Assembly: GCA_963970005.1 (NCBI GenBank)
Contig: CAXAMN010021284.1
Coordinates: 530,050 to 594,049, forward strand
Direction: 5' to 3'
DNA: 64,000 nt
Source of the DNA: Durusdinium trenchii
Taxonomy: Eukaryota; Sar; Dinophyceae; Suessiales; Symbiodiniaceae
Shown here: piece after piece, positions 23,403-33,313 of the stretch
How positions within the stretch are numbered: the stretch's first letter is position 1
How the letters are laid out: the number at the start of each line of letters is the position of its first letter
Program-made: the position numbers and the translations under genes
Notes under the pieces: model-generated
Told to the model about the DNA's origin: nothing
Database searches by the model: none
What the model saw: the letters and a program-made list of their open reading frames with translations, nothing else

Positions 23403-25540
23403 ATGAACCTGTGTCCAGACATCCCAGCAAATCCCAGCAGGCTTCAGTGGTGAAGGACAGGCAGGCTTCTCGCAGTCTGACCCCGAAAGTAGGATGGCTC
23501 AGACAGTCGACTGGAGGGCAGCAAGAAGTAGTAGATACATGTAGATACAGTTTGTTCCTCACATTTATCTAGTAGGGCATGTTGAGGATATCCTTCCTCG
23601 TTTTTTGATGGCACTTTGAGATGCTTTGGCTTCTTCTTGCAAGTTTAGTCTCTCGAAACCTCAGTTTTTGATGGAGTAAACATGGGTGAATGAACTGAGC
23701 CTGATGAGATTTCACTCATGGGGTGAACGCTTGACTTTTTTTCATGATGCTGTCTCAAGGTTGACCCACTGAGTGAACGCACCTCATGCACCCCTGGCTT
23801 CAAAGTGGGCGTACTCCCGATCTAGTCAGGTGTTTGTGTGTCCTAAATTTAAGACCTATGTACACCTAGGACGAGTATGATGAAACCACATGGAGCCTAA
23901 AAGCGGACCTTTGGAAAACCAGCTTCCGTGAACCAGTGGTTTCCAGGTTTCTAATCTTCCAGGGGTGTATGCTGGAAAAGAATGGAAAAGAACCTAACTG
24001 ACGTTGAAAGGTTCTCCGAACGCCTGAAAACGAGCTCCTGGCCCAGATGCCAGCTTCGGTGGTTAGGCCATAGTTAGACCCCCCTGACAACCACCGAAAA
24101 GCCAGGAGCCAAAGGGTTGCTGTTCGCGCCTCCACCGCGATCGCGACGGCGCTATCCCGCGCCGGATGAGGGTCTGTTGGACCGCTGAGCACGAACAGCA
24201 GCGGGAAGAGCGCTTGCAGCATCAGGAGGAGCCCTGATGCTTGAAGGGGGGGGACTCTGGACTCCACACCATATCCTCAGAAGTTGGTTCCCCTAGCACC
24301 CACCCCAGTCCCACCTTCAAAACGGAGGTCGGCCAGGAGCCCAAGTATCGAAGGAACCACGAAATAGCTTGTGGTTCTGCGCAGGGCATGTGTTCCAGTG
24401 AACCTGGCTGAGTTGGTGGGTAGAAGAACATCACTAGTTGGGAGATGGAAAGGCCTAAACCAGAAAATGTCACTGGTCATCAGTCAAAGATTAGCACTAT
24501 TCTGGGGGAAGATGGGGGAAGGGTTTACAACCTAAATCATCATTTACACCGGGCCCCCCTGCGTTGGAGATACACCCGAAGTATCCCAGACACTCCATGG
24601 ATGAAGGACCTTTTTAGGGCTCAGGAGTATACAACTCCCAAACAGGTTCCTGGCTTAGCTTCGTTCCGGTTTTCGGTTTTCGAGGGTTCGAACCACCTAA
24701 GGAGATGGGCCAAGAACCCAAAGGAAGGCCCTATAGGTGCATCCTGCATGGGATGCTTTGGGTCGCTTTCAATTCGCTGGCCACATCGGTATCGACGGGT
24801 TCGGCAGATGTGACATGACTGTATCAAAAAAAAAGTATAAAAGACACGAAGGGGCCAGCTAGTGAGGGGAACCAGTTTTGTTTGAGGGGGTTCTTGTTCT
24901 TGCAATCATAGTTGGCCCAGATGGTTGACAGTGGATTGCTGAGACACAGCCTTTGCCATCAAACAGGAGAACTTTCAACTTTCATTAGAAATTCCATACA
25001 AGGCCCATTAGAGTGACGCTCTGTTGCATATGACCTTGGATCATCCAGATGACTTCGGTCTCGGAAGGCAACTCCAAGGTTGATGAGGATTGGGGTTCTG
25101 ATAGCGCTTGGGGTCCTGACTACAGATACATGTAGTTTCCTTAACCCCATTAGGATTATGCAGCCTAGCTGGAGTAAAAGAGGAAGGCATGATCAAACAA
25201 AGATATATTATATATAAGATAGGGTGGGCGACATTCATTCCACAGTCAGAATCCTTGAATACCCGAGTCCCATAAACATCGAAATGTTTAAAGGCTCATT
25301 GGGAATAAGTTCAGCCACCAGACTCACCAAGTACGAGGTGTTGCGATAAGCTGCTTTGCTCATCTTGCAAGTTTTGACGCATCATTTCTTTGAGTAGACT
25401 GAGATACAGCTTGGATGCGAGTCCCCTTGTGTTCATGGAGGGTTTGAGGATGCGCTTTGGAACATCCTGAATTTCCAGTGGTTTTGATTGGTTGTTGCTG
25501 CTAAGCTTTCGGAAGAGAAAGAATCGGAGAACCCCTGCAG
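23403..25540. other. Mostly intergenic
   Basis: No gene is supported. A GC-rich patch at 24060-24245 is open on both strands: the minus frame has a hydrophobic run (LLLMLQALFPLLFVLSG), the plus frame a helical AEHEQQREERLQHQEEP. It could be an exon, but the strand cannot be decided. Confidence 0.35.
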
Positions 25541-25694
25541 AGCAGTCGCCGTCGTCGCCGTCGCCACCGTCGCAGGAGCTGCGGGCGAACATCGCGAAGC
25601 TTCAAGGCTTGCCGCGCCCCGCCAACTTCCAGCGACCGGGCCGCCCCTCGGTGGGAACGGAGCGGAAGAAAGGCAGGCCTTCCCAGCGTGCTGG
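25541..25694 (+). CDS. Short GC-rich exon, unrecognised
   Basis: Bounded by CCCCTGCAG and GTGAAG, both good splice sites. It encodes a Ser/Pro run (SPSSPSPPS), then ELRANIAKLQGLPRPANF and QRPGRPSVGTERKKGRPS. This looks like a disordered, basic segment of a larger protein. No partner exons were found in the flanking 1 kb. Confidence 0.45.
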
Positions 25695-27303
25695 GTGAAG
25701 TGAAGCGCGGGATACGGGTGTTGGATGATGTGCTACGTCCACTCCAAGAAAAGGAGGGGGAAGCTTCGGGGTAAGCAAGATTCTATACGCTTGGTAAGAC
25801 TTGAGGGAGGGGGGAAACAGATGTTTTGAGGTTTACTGTATTTGTCAAGCTTTGTCCTTTGGAGACCTTTGAGATGTGATTGACATAGGAACTCATGACC
25901 CTTGGTAGGACAAATAGACATTTGCATGCTGTAGAAGACTACACATACAGAAAAAAAAAGTATATAGATTAACATCCAGTGGTTAGGTTGGCTGGCTGTG
26001 GGGGGCTCGGGCTCATTTTGGAACACATTTTGGAACACAGAGTCGGACTGTGGATGGTTTCTGTGAAACGACCTTTGGAAGAAACATGCCAAGGCAGAGA
26101 GACAGTTGGCAAGTTTGTGTTGGGCGTCCTCAAAAAGCATCTCCTGATGGAACTCAACATACGGATGCTTTAATTCCCCTATGCTACAGTGTTTTTTTTT
26201 CTCAGACCCATGGATGTATATACATATAATATGTATATAACTATATAGATATGGTCATCTATCAGGTCTTTCAGTGCTCGAGCCTCACTCACTGAGTGGT
26301 TTCGGCAGATCGTCTCCATCCACCGGAGACCGGACCGTCCTCTAGGTGAGGAGGTCTATTCGGTGCAGCTGTGACTTGGCTTCGGAGGACGGAGCGTCGG
26401 TGTCCGGAGACGTGGGTCGTCGGTGTCCGCTGTGAGGTGGGCTAAACTGGTTGCGCCTGCAAAGAAGACCTGGTAGTGATGGTAGATGCAGAATATATGT
26501 GATATATAGTTTATAGACACGTCTTCCAAGGTGTTCACCAATACCCGCCAGGCAACCTGATCCATCCCAATGTGTTGCTTGGTAAGACCCATCGCTACGG
26601 TCTGACCATGTCGGCGTGTGGGCCGACCATGGGCTGGGTCGAGGGGGATCGCGTCCGACATCGAATATAGAAACAGATCACAACTGATTTCAGGTCGGAT
26701 TTTCTGGTCAAAAGGATTGAGATCATTGCCAAGATGTTGGCACTGACCACACAGTCATTCTGAATTCTAATGATGCATTTTGAATCCCAGTTACAGATTG
26801 CAGTTGTAGGAGGTTTTTTGTTCTTTCAGCGGGCTTTTCAAAGCAGGGCACAAGAACTGGAAGCTAACAAACCATGCTAGCCGACCGGAGAGCCATCATT
26901 TCTCAACGTGGTACACACACATGATATTCCAAGATGGAACCCCGAAAAACGCCAAACAAAGCCCAGAGGTTCAGATTCACATAGTATATAAAATCTTTGA
27001 TCTTACAGTAGATCTTACGTAGATCTCAACCTTTAAACCAAAAAACGATTTAGAGTACAGCTCTTCAGGAGATCATGAACCCAAACACCGCCAGCACCGG
27101 TCAGCATCGCACCCGTCCAACACGGACAGGTTGCGAAGGTCGGAGTAGAGGAAACCCTTGTCTCCCGAAAGCCATTTGACTAGAGGAATGTCGTTTCCTT
27201 GGCACGTCAGATTAGATTTCAGTTTAGGGGAACGTCTACAGGATTCCCATACTTTTAAGATGCTTTGCGGTGTTTGGTCTGATAGATGCTTGGAAGCCCC
27301 TTT
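25695..27303. other. No gene seen
   Basis: AT-rich sequence with a TATATA-rich patch near 26215-26250. No exon or motif is supported. The 5' boundary of the retroelement probably lies within the last few hundred bases, but I find no repeat that marks it. Confidence 0.4.
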
Positions 27304-27324
27304 CCATTACCATTTTGGCTCAAG
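27304..27324 (+). other. Degenerate dinoflagellate spliced-leader relic
   Basis: The last 14 bases, CATTTTGGCTCAAG, match the 3' part of the 22-nt dinoflagellate spliced leader exactly, and 18 of 21 positions match overall. It lies 11 bases upstream of the ATG of the retroelement's first ORF. In dinoflagellates such genomic relics arise when trans-spliced mRNA is reverse transcribed and reintegrated. Confidence 0.7.
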
Positions 27325-27335
27325 ATTTTTTGCTC

Positions 27336-27800
27336 ATGGAACTAGATTCTGGTAGGCTAACTGTCATCGTGGTCCTTGTTAGCCATTGGATTCGGTCTTG
27401 GTGGTCGACTGATAGCGGTGATTCCACAGCCCTGCGAAGTGAATTGGCGGCTGTCCGGACAGAGATCCTTCGAGCTGAACAGACTATCAAATTTGCTAAT
27501 CACTCTTTGGAAAGCTGTTTGGGTGTCAACTTTCTTCAATCATTGGCCTTGAAGTGCATTGGACTTTTTGTCCTCCAGTGTGTGTTGATTGCTGCTGGAT
27601 ATCTGGTGTATCGTAAGTACTTGCTGCGTGGGGTATTTTTCGAAGCTCCAGTGGTAGTGGATTTGCCAGCTGCACTGCCTAGTCCAGTTAGCTCTGGAAA
27701 GTCTCCAGAGCCTTCGAAAGTTACTCCGATTCCAGTGCGTAGTCGTGGGCCAGTCCGGCCATCAGACCTGAAGCGATTGGCTGATCAGTATGGCCAATGA
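27336..27800 (+). CDS. Retroelement ORF1, small membrane-segment protein
   Basis: 154 residues from the ATG nearest the spliced-leader relic (MELDSGRLTVIVVLVSHW). A helical stretch (AAVRTEILRAEQTIKFANHS) precedes one strong membrane segment, KCIGLFVLQCVLIAAGYLVY, then a proline-rich tail (PAALPSPVSSGKSPEPSK) and a basic end. The stop overlaps the start of the next ORF by 11 bases (ATGGCCAATGA), which suggests re-initiation or another coupled translation mode. A membrane protein is not a standard DIRS product, and its role is unknown. It could also be the N-terminal part of Gag joined by frameshift. Confidence 0.6.
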   Translation: MELDSGRLTVIVVLVSHWIRSWWSTDSGDSTALRSELAAVRTEILRAEQTIKFANHSLESCLGVNFLQSLALKCIGLFVLQCVLIAAGYLVYRKYLLRGVFFEAPVVVDLPAALPSPVSSGKSPEPSKVTPIPVRSRGPVRPSDLKRLADQYGQ

Positions 27801-28935
27801 TCCCAAGACCTTAGACATTCGTGAACCTCAAGTGATTCGTCATTATCCACAGGATGCTGGTGGTTTCTATTGGCATCATAGGGTGTTACTTGAAAAGACT
27901 GGTCCCGGGCAATGGATAGCGTTGACTCCTGATGGTGATTTGGAGCGTATCGATCTTACAGTTGTTCCTCACATCACTCTGGATCGTAACAGCGATTTCC
28001 CGGATGCCCAGTCCCCGTATGTATACGCCTTTGATGAAATTCCTCGGGCCCAGCTTGACCATCACAAACGCAGGGCCAAGACCATGAGTAATTTGTTCAA
28101 TGATGCCACTGTGGAAGAGATAGAGAGTTTCGAATGGCTTGTTGCTGATGTCACACGTGATGATTTTGGGGAAAGCTTCAGAGCCGAAGACATGGTTGAT
28201 GCTGTGTACATTCATGATTCAGCATTGGTTGAGTATGAGGGCGAAGTGGTCCATGCAGTCCGTGTTCCCACTTCCAAGAGATCGGAGTGGATTCAGCAGA
28301 GAGAGAAAACCAAAGGTGACTCTCGGCTTTTGGGAGATCACCGTGATGCACAGGGTCGTAGGTATCTTTCCTTTCAGGCTGCGCTCGATCTCATGACCTC
28401 GGTTGAGTTTTCCGATTGGCCCATCACCGGGCCCAGAGCAACAACTGAGTTTCTCCGTAGCATCCGTGAGGGAACCTCTGACCTGGTGACATATCACTTG
28501 CAGTGGGCCCGCAACAGTGGAGTGTCCTCCTATGCCGCATGTCTTCACGAACACCGATGTTTGTGTGATTACCTTCGGCACTTGATTACAGTTGACCAAG
28601 TCGATGTGTCAAATTTGTTGGGTGCCGAGATGATATGCCGTCGTCTCATCACAATTGAGACTGCCGTTGCTAGGAATCCCCAGATGCCTGATTTTAGTGG
28701 TTTGGAATTGGTGATGGAAGATAGCATTGGCCAGACAGGTGAGGCCAAAACCACCAACTTCACTGCTTGGATCAGCTCAAAGCTGAAAGAAAAGGCACAG
28801 GTCCAGAAGCAGGCCAGGCTCTATAAGGAGGAGTTTGGGAGAGGCCGTGGATCGACCGGAAGTGGTGATGCTGAACAGAAAGGCCGTGGCCGTGGTCGCG
28901 GGAAAGCCAAAGGAAAGTCGCGCGGGGGTACTTAG
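27790..28935 (+). CDS. Gag-like ORF2, truncated by the nested element
   Basis: 381 residues (MANDPKTLDIREPQVIRHYP). No zinc knuckle; the C-terminus is a Gly/Arg/Lys tract (GRGRGRGKAKGKSRGG) that could bind RNA. Position directly before RT, size and basic tail suggest the capsid/nucleocapsid role. The current stop TAG (28933-28935) belongs to the inserted element. Removing the insertion, the frame would continue for NDAPASGS and stop at TAA 39430-39432, so only the last eight or so residues were lost. The protein may therefore still work. There is no recognisable homologue for the N-terminal 300 residues. Confidence 0.6.
   Translation: MANDPKTLDIREPQVIRHYPQDAGGFYWHHRVLLEKTGPGQWIALTPDGDLERIDLTVVPHITLDRNSDFPDAQSPYVYAFDEIPRAQLDHHKRRAKTMSNLFNDATVEEIESFEWLVADVTRDDFGESFRAEDMVDAVYIHDSALVEYEGEVVHAVRVPTSKRSEWIQQREKTKGDSRLLGDHRDAQGRRYLSFQAALDLMTSVEFSDWPITGPRATTEFLRSIREGTSDLVTYHLQWARNSGVSSYAACLHEHRCLCDYLRHLITVDQVDVSNLLGAEMICRRLITIETAVARNPQMPDFSGLELVMEDSIGQTGEAKTTNFTAWISSKLKEKAQVQKQARLYKEEFGRGRGSTGSGDAEQKGRGRGRGKAKGKSRGGT
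28921..28928. other. Left arm of the target-site hairpin
   Basis: CGCGGGGG here pairs perfectly with CCCCCGCG at 39413-39420. In the reconstructed empty site the arms flank an 8-base loop, TAATGATG, so the nested element went into the loop of an 8 bp hairpin near the end of gag. Confidence 0.75.
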
Positions 28936-28984
28936 TGGTTCAAGCCTAGTTCTGGAACTTATATGTATTGTTATAACCAGCGTA

Positions 28985-29163
28985 ACATCTACTTACACAT
29001 AAGGATAAGTTCCCGCAAGTAGACCTCAAGTTCCATAAGTAAAAGTGGAAGTTAGTGTACTTACCTGGGAGATATAAGTTACTTACAAAAAGTTAAAGTA
29101 CTTATAAGTAGGCAGGCGCCGTACTTACGAACTACTTATGAACTACTTACAAACTACTTACTG
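28985..29163. repeat. Left subterminal repeats
   Basis: Many ACTTAC, CTACTTA and ATAAGTA units in both orientations fill the stretch just inside the left end. They echo the TACTTAG of the terminus. Such arrays bind the transposase in CACTA-type elements; the role here is inferred. Confidence 0.7.
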
Positions 29164-29231
29164 AAGCTATTTTTGTTTTTGTCGCTTTACGTTTTTGTTA
29201 TGTTTTTTTGTGACTTTGGTCGGATTTCCAA

Positions 29232-29490
29232 ACGGTTCACCCGCTCTCGCCATGCTGGGAACAGTGTTGTTTATTTTTCTCTTCAGCGGTTCACCCGCTC
29301 ATGCCATGTTGGAAACCGCGTTGTTGTTTACGCTCTATTTCTCTTCAGCGGTTCACCCGCTCATGCCACGTTGGAAACAGTGTTGTTTACTCTTTGTCTC
29401 ATCAGCCCTTGTATTTGTTTTTGATGTCGCGTCAAGTTCTTTCGTTTCTCATTCTGCTGTTTCTTATCCTCAGCGGTTCACCCGCTCATG
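29232..29490. repeat. Hairpin repeats before ORF A (4 copies)
   Basis: Cores at 29285-29303, 29347-29365 and 29472-29490 read AGCGGTTCACCCGCTCATG, identical to each other; a degenerate copy is near 29232. The 5 bp arms AGCGG and CCGCT pair around a loop of about 5 bases and are followed by CATG. All copies precede the ORF A start. Confidence 0.85.
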
Positions 29491-29518
29491 CGCCCCAACG
29501 ACGTGTTTAGATATAAAC

Positions 29519-31090
29519 ATGTGCGGCAAGGCATTTGAGGTTGCAGGCCGGAAATATAGCTATAGGAAAATGGAGGCTCGCTTGCTGGAAGACTTGCAAG
29601 GATTTGAAAGGACCTTTTCTGAAAGTGAAGACCGAAAGGCTTTGCTGAAGGATTTCCTGGGAAGCCTGAAAGCCCGGGACCCTTTGACGCTGGAAGCCGC
29701 CAAGAATGGAGCAGAAATGGTCGCAAAGAGCAGCGTCTTTGTGGAGAACGAGAAGAAGGAACTCTTTGTCGCCTTGTATGAGCGCATCGCAGCCACTCCC
29801 CCAAACCCGGAGACTGTTTCACAAAGAACGAAGAGGCGGTCACTTCAGGACTACACCCGCATGCCGAACTTTTTGACCGAGCATCTTTGGCAGAAGCTAC
29901 TGTCCACCCACTCCATGGACTCAAAGTGTGACGCTTTATTCGGCCACCTGGTCAAGCTAGGTTTGCAGTTGCCCTCGGAACCAAGTTTTGGTATGTCAGC
30001 TACATTGCTACTTTGGGCAAGCCCTGCCAGGGAGAACCAGTTTCAGCTGCACTCGAACTTCTTGAGGCTCAAGAAAGCTTTGCAGCAGTATATGAGATCC
30101 GCGCCAAAGTCGACAACGTTCTTGCCACAATTGCCTGCCTGTTTTGCTGATCTCCCTGAGGAACTTCGCAATGCTGCCTTCCCTGGCGGAGTGGAGCCAG
30201 CCAAGCCTCCTTTAGAAGAAGGTGAGTTGCACATGGTCTTCAGACGCATGCCGTTGAGGGTTACCAAATGTGTGCAGGTCAGCTGCCAGACTGTCGACAC
30301 CCTCGATGCCCCGCAAAACGGTCTCTCTCGATTCTTGCAAACTCTTTTGCACATGTCTCAAGGTCAGCAGCATGGGCAGCATGATGTTCCTATCACCCTC
30401 ACTGGCGGTCAAGGCAGAGGAAGATTGGGAGCGGGTGTCGCGCACGCCAACCAGTTGATGAGTGGCAGCTCGAGAGAAAGTATGTCAGAAGCCACGCGGG
30501 CTCCAAGCCAGTTGGCCCTTCCAGCACTTCCTGCACCTGAAGCTGTTCAGTGTGAACCCCAAACTCCAGCATCCTGTCCTGCAGCTCGTCCTGAAGTGGC
30601 AGCTCCTGTGGTTGACCCCTTGCCTGAACCTCATGAAGCAGAGCCGGCTGAGCAAAGGCTGCTTGAGCTGGCCAAGCAGAGCTGCAAGGCAAAGACCGAC
30701 ACTGACACTCACCCCACTGGTGCTGTTCAGATGTCGGCTGAGAAGTTGAAGGAGATGGCGGAAAAAAGGGACGCTGAGAAAAAGGGTAAGGGTGCCAAGC
30801 CCAACTCAAGTAAAGTTGCGAAGACTCCGAAGCATGCCAAGCCCTACTCAAGCAAAGCTGCGAAGACTCCGAAGCAGGCAAAGAAGCACAATGATGTTGC
30901 GAAGCCCGGCAAGAAAAAGGTTGTGAAGGCTGTGAAGGAGCCCGTCCATGGGCAAAAGGGCCGCAAGAGTAGGGGACGCATTCCTACAAAGGCCAGGCGC
31001 TTGAAAATGATGCCGAAAGGTTGCTCCACCTGCCGCTTTGTACCCGGATGCTGCAACAGCTGCTGGTTGAAGAAAGGGTTTCACCCATGA
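29519..31090 (+). CDS. Nested-element ORF A, basic-tailed protein
   Basis: The longest frame opens at 29195, but its first 108 codons are only the translated hairpin repeats (GSPAHA, RSCHVG), so the ATG at 29519 (MCGKAFEVAGRKYSYRKM) is preferred: 523 residues. The N-terminal 300 are alpha-helical with no recognised fold. A Pro/Ala-rich linker follows (PSQLALPALPAPEAVQ). The C-terminal 120 residues are Lys/Ala/Pro-rich like a linker-histone tail (KVAKTPKHAKPYSSKAAKTP), and the last 25 hold a cysteine cluster (CSTCRFVPGCCNSCW). The cysteines could bind metal and the tail DNA. Unrecognised. Confidence 0.6.
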   Translation: MCGKAFEVAGRKYSYRKMEARLLEDLQGFERTFSESEDRKALLKDFLGSLKARDPLTLEAAKNGAEMVAKSSVFVENEKKELFVALYERIAATPPNPETVSQRTKRRSLQDYTRMPNFLTEHLWQKLLSTHSMDSKCDALFGHLVKLGLQLPSEPSFGMSATLLLWASPARENQFQLHSNFLRLKKALQQYMRSAPKSTTFLPQLPACFADLPEELRNAAFPGGVEPAKPPLEEGELHMVFRRMPLRVTKCVQVSCQTVDTLDAPQNGLSRFLQTLLHMSQGQQHGQHDVPITLTGGQGRGRLGAGVAHANQLMSGSSRESMSEATRAPSQLALPALPAPEAVQCEPQTPASCPAARPEVAAPVVDPLPEPHEAEPAEQRLLELAKQSCKAKTDTDTHPTGAVQMSAEKLKEMAEKRDAEKKGKGAKPNSSKVAKTPKHAKPYSSKAAKTPKQAKKHNDVAKPGKKKVVKAVKEPVHGQKGRKSRGRIPTKARRLKMMPKGCSTCRFVPGCCNSCWLKKGFHP

Positions 31091-31223
31091 GGGTTTTCTG
31101 AATGGATGCAATGCATACATTCGGTGATGAGGGGTTAGGGGATCATGGTCTTTTGCCGACTGTGACAAGCCAGTTGCCAGAGCTCTGAAAAGATTTTGGT
31201 TTTGGTGTGTGGCTAGTATGCTG

Positions 31224-31394
31224 AGCGGTCTGTCCGCTCATGACATTCAACTTTTCCTTTTGTATTTAATTTCCTATATATATATATATGTTTAGATTTA
31301 TATAGCGGATTGCCCGCTCATGCTTCTTCTTGTTTCTTCGCTTTGTCGAGTGTCCTGGTCCACTGTAGAGCAGCAAGCGGTGTGTCCGCTCATG
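31224..31394. repeat. Hairpin repeats between ORFs A and B (3 copies)
   Basis: Copies at 31224-31242, 31304-31322 and 31376-31394. Loop bases differ (TCTGT, ATTGC, TGTGT) while the arms AGCGG/CCGCT and the CATG suffix are unchanged, which suggests that the arms are what matters. Confidence 0.85.
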
Positions 31395-31490
31395 GTGTTG
31401 AAACATGTTGAGAGCACATTTTAGCTTTGTGAGGTGGTTTGGCACAAGACATATAGTTTCACTCTGTCTGTAAAGGGGCTCTCCATTGCC

Positions 31491-32165
31491 ATGGAGAGTA
31501 TAGTCACATGTGCGATATGTGGCCATATGGTGAACGCGAGCCTCACTGTCAAAGTGGCCAGCGAGAAGCTGGTATGTGAGGAGCACCTGACCTTAGAAGA
31601 GCTGTGGTTCATGACTTCAAGCTCGACCTGCCCTGTCCGGGCCGATCCTCCAAGCAATGACGCGCCAGAAGCTAGCAATGAATGGGTTCCTGACAAGGTG
31701 CAGCAGGGGCTAGCAGCAGTGATGCATGAGAAGCTAGCTCCGATCAATGAAGATTCCAACGGGGACAAGGACTGGGTTGAAGAAAGTGAATGGAATCAGG
31801 CAGATCCTCAACGCAGTGATGTGACAGAAGCCAGCAGCACCAGCAGTGCTTCCAAGCCGTTGCAACCACCAGAAGGTGCCTGCATGTATGAGGGCAGGGA
31901 AGATCTTGCCAGGGACTGGGCTGAAGAAGAGGAAGGAGAAGAACAAGAAGAATCGACGGAGGCTTGCGCCAGTGGGTTGCAAGGCGGTGACTCGCTTGAA
32001 TTTGATTCAGCTGAGGCTGATGTAGTTCCAGGAGCTGTTGCGAAGGCCCAATCGAGGCCACCAAAATCCAATCGGGAAATTTTTGTCCTCAAATGGGGCT
32101 ACAAAAAGAAAAGAGGCGGGGCGAATAAGGCCCTCTTCAACCAGTGGTATGGAGGTAAGCAGTAG
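31491..32165 (+). CDS. Nested-element ORF B, acidic zinc-finger-like protein
   Basis: Start at ATG 31491 (MESIVTCAICGHMVNASL), 224 residues. A Cys-x2-Cys pair near the start (CAICGHM), with a later Cys (LVCEEHL), resembles half of a metal-binding motif. The middle is Ser/Glu/Asp-rich and disordered (EEEEGEEQEEST). The last 40 residues are basic (REIFVLKWGYKKKRGGANKA). The frame continues upstream to 31434, but that gives no better start. Function is unknown. Confidence 0.5.
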   Translation: MESIVTCAICGHMVNASLTVKVASEKLVCEEHLTLEELWFMTSSSTCPVRADPPSNDAPEASNEWVPDKVQQGLAAVMHEKLAPINEDSNGDKDWVEESEWNQADPQRSDVTEASSTSSASKPLQPPEGACMYEGREDLARDWAEEEEGEEQEESTEACASGLQGGDSLEFDSAEADVVPGAVAKAQSRPPKSNREIFVLKWGYKKKRGGANKALFNQWYGGKQ

Positions 32166-32200
32166 AGAAAAGGAGTGTCAGAAAGCACAGTTGTAGTGCA

Positions 32201-32254
32201 AGCGGTTCACCCGCTCATGATTGAAATTCACAAAAAACGATGTGGCCGCTCATG
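32201..32254. repeat. Hairpin repeats between ORFs B and C
   Basis: One good copy at 32201-32219 and one that has lost its left arm at 32238-32254 (GATGTGGCCGCTCATG). Confidence 0.75.
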
Positions 32255-32303
32255 CGCGTGTATAATCCAGGTATTGTCATGTGCAAGTCTGAATTTGTTA
32301 AAC

Positions 32304-32609
32304 ATGTCTCTGCAGCATTGGTGTCAACGGTTTGGCGCGCCTGAACAGAACATACGTATGGCTGAAAGGGCAATGGCTGCGCACCTCCGCGAGCTTGAGA
32401 AGACTCACCGCACGCACATCTACGTGAGCATGCTGATATGGCAGCTGGATGATGTCTTCGACAGTCTTCAAGATCAGTCTTTGTTGACACCTGACCGCCG
32501 ACGGATGTTCGACCATTTCAGGTTCAACCTGGAGCAGATACTCGGTGACCTGGATGTAAGATGTGAACGCGTCAAGTACCGCTTGAAGCAAATGCTTTCT
32601 GGACTTTGA
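32304..32609 (+). CDS. Nested-element ORF C, small helical protein
   Basis: 101 residues from ATG 32304 (MSLQHWCQRFGAPEQNIRMA). Nearly all predicted helix with heptad-like Leu/Ile spacing (LIWQLDDVFDSLQDQSLL, LEQILGDLDVRCERVKYRLK), so a coiled-coil or helical-bundle adaptor is possible. No family is recognised. The frame continues upstream only through hairpin repeats. Confidence 0.5.
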   Translation: MSLQHWCQRFGAPEQNIRMAERAMAAHLRELEKTHRTHIYVSMLIWQLDDVFDSLQDQSLLTPDRRRMFDHFRFNLEQILGDLDVRCERVKYRLKQMLSGL

Positions 32610-32680
32610 TTCGCTGCAGAGAAGCCTCTGTGGGTAAACAGACTGAATTTGTCGTTCATGTTGTTCTCAAATGTTTTGAC

Positions 32681-32736
32681 AGCGGTGTGTCCGCTCATGG
32701 ATGGATATTGGTTGGATGGCGGTGCGCCCGCCCATG
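32681..32736. repeat. Hairpin repeats between ORFs C and D (2 copies)
   Basis: 32681-32699 has AGCGG/CCGCT arms. 32718-32736 has GGCGG with CCGCC: both arms changed together (A to G, T to C), a compensatory change that keeps pairing. Confidence 0.85.
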
Positions 32737-32835
32737 CATAATGTACACATGTATAGATGCCCAGTGTCCTCCTTCACACGCAGCTTCGTAAGGCCCAACG
32801 TTTTTTGTCGCTACAGCCTCAAAAAGATATATAGC

Positions 32836-33156
32836 ATGAAGCTGTCAGCATTGGAGAGAGTCAAGCGGCTGTGGAAGAAAAGGATGCTCCCTGCGCTTAA
32901 GAAGATGAAGTGCTTTTGCAAGGCGAAGCAGGCGAAGCTGCGTCGATTTACCGCCTGTTTGTGGCAGCGCCCCTGGATGGCTGACCTACCACCGTGGCCA
33001 TTGGTTGTGCGAGAGGGTGAGATTTTTGCAGCTGCCAAGTTTGCAGAGTCTATAGGACACCCAGTTGTCTACTTGAAGAGGGACGAGACCCTGGACCGTT
33101 TGGTGTACGAAGCTCTTTGCCTGAGCTTATGCGATTTGCAAGAGCTTTGGCTTTAG
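32836..33156 (+). CDS. Nested-element ORF D, small basic protein
   Basis: 106 residues from ATG 32836. A strongly basic N-terminal half (ALERVKRLWKKRMLPALKKM, Lys/Arg-rich with Cys pairs) is followed by a neutral, folded-looking half (GEIFAAAKFAESIGHPVVYL, RLVYEALCLSLCDLQELWL). It could bind nucleic acid. Unrecognised. Confidence 0.5.
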   Translation: MKLSALERVKRLWKKRMLPALKKMKCFCKAKQAKLRRFTACLWQRPWMADLPPWPLVVREGEIFAAAKFAESIGHPVVYLKRDETLDRLVYEALCLSLCDLQELWL

Positions 33157-33258
33157 GATGCGCTGGAGCGCGGAGGCATATAAGGACAGGCACTGTCACA
33201 TTGAGTCTGGGAAAAACATGAAAAACTATATAAGAACTTTGCATTCACCTGTTTTGAC

Positions 33259-33313
33259 AGCGGTGTGTCCGCTCATGGAAGATGTTTGTTTGACGGCGGT
33301 GTGCCCGCCCATG
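33259..33313. repeat. Hairpin repeats between ORFs D and E (2 copies)
   Basis: 33259-33277 with AGCGG/CCGCT arms and 33295-33313 with GGCGG/CCGCC arms. The pair repeats the arrangement at 32681-32736, so the two-hairpin block was probably duplicated as a unit. Confidence 0.85.

Noticed and set aside
24060-24245. Hydrophobic minus-strand run and helical plus-strand run
   Set aside because: Both strands are open over the same bases and no splice pair decides; kept only as a note in the intergenic entry.
27304-27324. Functional spliced-leader RNA gene
   Set aside because: Only the leader part is present and degenerate; no GT donor or downstream Sm-type region follows, so it is a relic and not an SL RNA gene.
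29195-29518. Upstream extension of ORF A
   Set aside because: It translates the hairpin repeats, giving GSPAHA- and RSCHVG-type repeats, so it is not coding.
31272-31290. TATATATATA run between ORFs A and B
   Set aside because: A simple dinucleotide repeat found at many places in the window (22366, 51123, 56330, 59626); no promoter claim is supported.
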